Assembly (NCBI GenBank): GCA_023424965.1
Contig: JAFADI010000181.1
Location: forward strand, 1-7,704
Direction: 5' to 3'
DNA: 7,704 nucleotides
DNA from: Bacillota bacterium
GTDB lineage: Bacteria > Bacillota > Clostridia > Acetivibrionales > JAFADI01
Below are positions 6,180 through 7,704 of the stretch, piece by piece (within the stretch, counting starts at the first letter, position 1; each line of letters begins with the position of its first letter). The notes below the pieces were generated by a model. The model had not been told where the DNA came from. It searched no databases and saw only the letters and a list, made by a program, of their open reading frames with translations. The translations under genes and the position numbers were made by a program.

Positions 6180-7577
6180 TTATTTCCAAAAATCTTTTAA
6201 CTGGAACTTGCTTTTAAGCAGTTTTCTTATGTCCAGCATGGCCGTATACGTAGGCAATATATAAAAGCTGTGGCCCCTGGGAGTTCTGGCGAGGCCTGTT
6301 TCAATCAGTTCCCTGTAGCCTTTGACGATACTTATCTTATCGCTGTAAACTCCTGCGTATTTGAGCCTGACGGCCATATCCTCCGCCCGGAGGCCGGAAG
6401 TGTATACATTGTCCAGCATGTCCTGTATTTCATCCAGCTTTTCAAAATCAACGTCCCAAAGCCACGATATGTCCGTGCCGTCGGCATATTTATCATTGAT
6501 GATAAAAGCGATTTGCATATTTTTTTCTTCCGTTAGCAGAAAGCTTAAAACCTGGTTGAAGCCTATGGGGTTTTTTACAAGAATCACTTTAATGGTCTTC
6601 TCGTCGGTATGGATTGTCTCCATCCTGCCGAAACCGCATTCGAAGCTGCCCATGGCCTTTACCAGGCTTTCGGTGGGAAGGCCCAGAAGTTTTCCGCAAG
6701 CCGCTGCCGCCAGGGCATTGTATATGTTGTATAGACCGGGAAGGTTGATCCTGGCACTCACGGTCTCTTCATTCCCCGCCGGATCAACGGTTTTGAATTC
6801 AACGAGGGAATAGGAGCTCTTCAATTCCTGGATTGCCGTACAGGTGATGTGGGTATCCGGCCTTGAATATCCGCAGCCGGGACATTGAAAGCCTCCCAGA
6901 TGCCCGTATATGTGGTTTGTATACTCATATTTCTGCTTGCAGTAGAGGCAGAACATGGCGTCTGTGTTGACAGCCTCGTTACCGGCTTCGTATGCTTGGA
7001 GGGACATGCCGAAAAATAATGCGTTTCTGGAAGTATCCCTGGCAAGAGAGGCGCATAGGGAATCATCGGCGTTCAAAATGAGCCTGGTCTTGCTTGATTT
7101 CAAGATCCCCGATTTGACCCCTTTGAGGGTCGTGTAAAGTTCTCCGTAGCGGTCCAGCTGATCCCTGAAAAAGTTTGTCACGACAAGAATGTCGGGCTCC
7201 AGATAATTACTCATCACGTTAAATGCCGCTTCGTCAATTTCAATTAACGCGGTGGAACTGCTGCACTTGCCCCATACATCCACCGAATCGATAAAAGTGG
7301 TTATTACGCCGCCAACCAGGTTGGCCCCGGACTTGTTGGTAATATAGCCGATGCCGTTTTCCTGGAGCATTTGTCCGATGATCCTGGTGGTGGTAGTTTT
7401 GCCGTTTGTTCCCGTGACCATGATGGTCATGAAATCTTTCGTAATGACCTTGACGATATCGGGATACAACGTGCGGGCCACCTTGCCGGGAAGGGTTGTC
7501 CCACCCCATCTGGCAAGCCGGCACAGCTTTATGGTAAATTTTGCTGCAAGGATGGTAAATGTCAGCCTTATGTTCAT
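6180..7577 (-). CDS. murT: Lipid II isoglutaminyl synthase, Mur-ligase-like subunit MurT
   Basis: A 465-residue Mur-ligase homologue that uses ATP and GatD-derived ammonia to turn D-Glu at position 2 of the lipid II stem peptide into D-isoglutamine. The hydrophobic N-terminus ends in GGTTLPGKVA, typical of MurT. The ATP-binding loop TGTNGKTT is at 55-62. The central domain contains NFFRDQLDRYGE (135-146) and a Cys4 zinc ribbon (Cys210, Cys213, Cys232, Cys235), a known MurT insertion absent from MurC-F. The C-terminal domain (DUF1727 type) carries NPIGFNQVL (336-344) and ADGTDISWLWD (365-375); one of the aspartates 366-375 is likely the residue that completes the GatD catalytic triad (Asp349 in S. 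aureus). The start at 7577 has AGGAG five bases upstream. It is the first gene of the murT-gatD unit, with a promoter about 60 bases upstream. Confidence 0.95.
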   Translation of the reverse strand: MNIRLTFTILAAKFTIKLCRLARWGGTTLPGKVARTLYPDIVKVITKDFMTIMVTGTNGKTTTTRIIGQMLQENGIGYITNKSGANLVGGVITTFIDSVDVWGKCSSSTALIEIDEAAFNVMSNYLEPDILVVTNFFRDQLDRYGELYTTLKGVKSGILKSSKTRLILNADDSLCASLARDTSRNALFFGMSLQAYEAGNEAVNTDAMFCLYCKQKYEYTNHIYGHLGGFQCPGCGYSRPDTHITCTAIQELKSSYSLVEFKTVDPAGNEETVSARINLPGLYNIYNALAAAACGKLLGLPTESLVKAMGSFECGFGRMETIHTDEKTIKVILVKNPIGFNQVLSFLLTEEKNMQIAFIINDKYADGTDISWLWDVDFEKLDEIQDMLDNVYTSGLRAEDMAVRLKYAGVYSDKISIVKGYRELIETGLARTPRGHSFYILPTYTAMLDIRKLLKSKFQLKDFWK

Positions 7578-7600
7578 ATTTTCTCCTATGAGGGGCCATT

Positions 7601-7632
7601 CTAAGGCCTTACCCGGCGGGCTGCGGCCTTAA
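7601..7632 (-). other. Hairpin in the murT leader
   Basis: On the - strand, TAAGGCC (7631-7625) pairs with GGCCTTA (7608-7602), with a G-T wobble extending the stem. The 16-base loop contains CCC-GCC-GGG, which could form a small inner stem. It would sit at the very 5' end of the murT transcript, about 24 bases before the start codon. No T-run follows, so it is not an intrinsic terminator. A role in transcript stability or translation is only a guess. Confidence 0.4.
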
Positions 7633-7635
7633 TAA

Positions 7636-7644
7636 ATTATAGCA
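7636..7644 (-). promoter_or_regulatory. Extended -10 promoter of murT-gatD
   Basis: The - strand reads TGCTATAAT (7644-7636), a perfect -10 with the extended TGn element. Transcription should begin near 7629, giving a leader of about 50 bases. No -35 match stands at 17 bases; that position is filled by a second TATAAT (7664-7659), itself a possible -10 box but without a clear -35 of its own. Confidence 0.55.
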
Positions 7645-7676
7645 TAAAGGGAAGGGTTATTATACATTTTAACGGC

Positions 7677-7704
7677 AAAAAAATAAGAACCCCACCCGCT
7701 AGCG
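7677..7704. terminator. Probable half of a terminator hairpin cut by the window edge
   Basis: On the - strand the edge reads a GC-rich GGGTGGGGTTCTTA followed by seven T (7683-7677), the look of the descending arm and T-tract of an intrinsic terminator. The last eight bases, CGCTAGCG (7697-7704), are a perfect palindrome that would be the hairpin tip. The other arm would lie just outside the window. It would end a - strand gene upstream of murT and insulate the murT promoter. Confidence 0.45.

Noticed and set aside
84..7577. Numerous short open frames of about 60 to 190 codons in other frames within the kinase, pflA, gatD and murT genes
   Set aside because: All are overlapped by genes with clear family motifs, and none of their translations shows a recognisable domain.

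Overview
This window looks like ordinary chromosome from a fermentative, anaerobic Gram-positive bacterium, most likely a member of the Clostridia. The main reasons are a pyruvate formate-lyase/activase pair, a murT-gatD pair (a Gram-positive peptidoglycan amidation system), strong purine-rich Shine-Dalgarno sequences, TATAAT-type promoters and a moderate G+C content judged by eye. Nothing supports a species name. I see no mobile element, tRNA, rRNA, CRISPR array or phage gene.

Layout. On the + strand a good sigma-A-type promoter (9-37) precedes a membrane sensor histidine kinase of the AgrC/CitA-like GHKL class (84-1451). A hairpin with a T-run (about 1518-1543) ends that unit. A 236-base intergenic region (1452-1687) holds one good and one weak candidate promoter for the next operon, and two perfect palindromes lying close to the predicted transcription starts. 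Then come pflB (1688-3916) and pflA (3989-4705), the glycyl-radical enzyme and its radical-SAM activase. A 13-bp perfect stem (4738-4770) separates them from the genes that converge on the - strand.

On the - strand, read from right to left, are murT (7577-6180), gatD (6146-5403) and a small nitroreductase (5299-4775). MurT and GatD form the lipid II isoglutaminyl synthase. The nitroreductase sits 103 bases downstream of gatD and may or may not share its transcript. An extended -10 promoter lies before murT at 7636-7644. The right edge of the window appears to cut through the middle of a terminator hairpin.

Function. PflA installs the glycyl radical on PflB, which then cleaves pyruvate with CoA to acetyl-CoA and formate under anoxia. 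GatD releases ammonia from glutamine, and MurT uses it with ATP to amidate D-Glu of the lipid II stem peptide. The kinase has no response regulator gene inside the window, so its partner and signal are unknown.

I looked for an undescribed system and did not find one. The points most worth a second look are the paired palindromes in front of pflB, the orphan kinase with its corrected start, and the leader hairpin before murT. The gene starts of the kinase, pflB and the nitroreductase are set here by promoter and ribosome-binding-site evidence to positions internal to the longest open frames.
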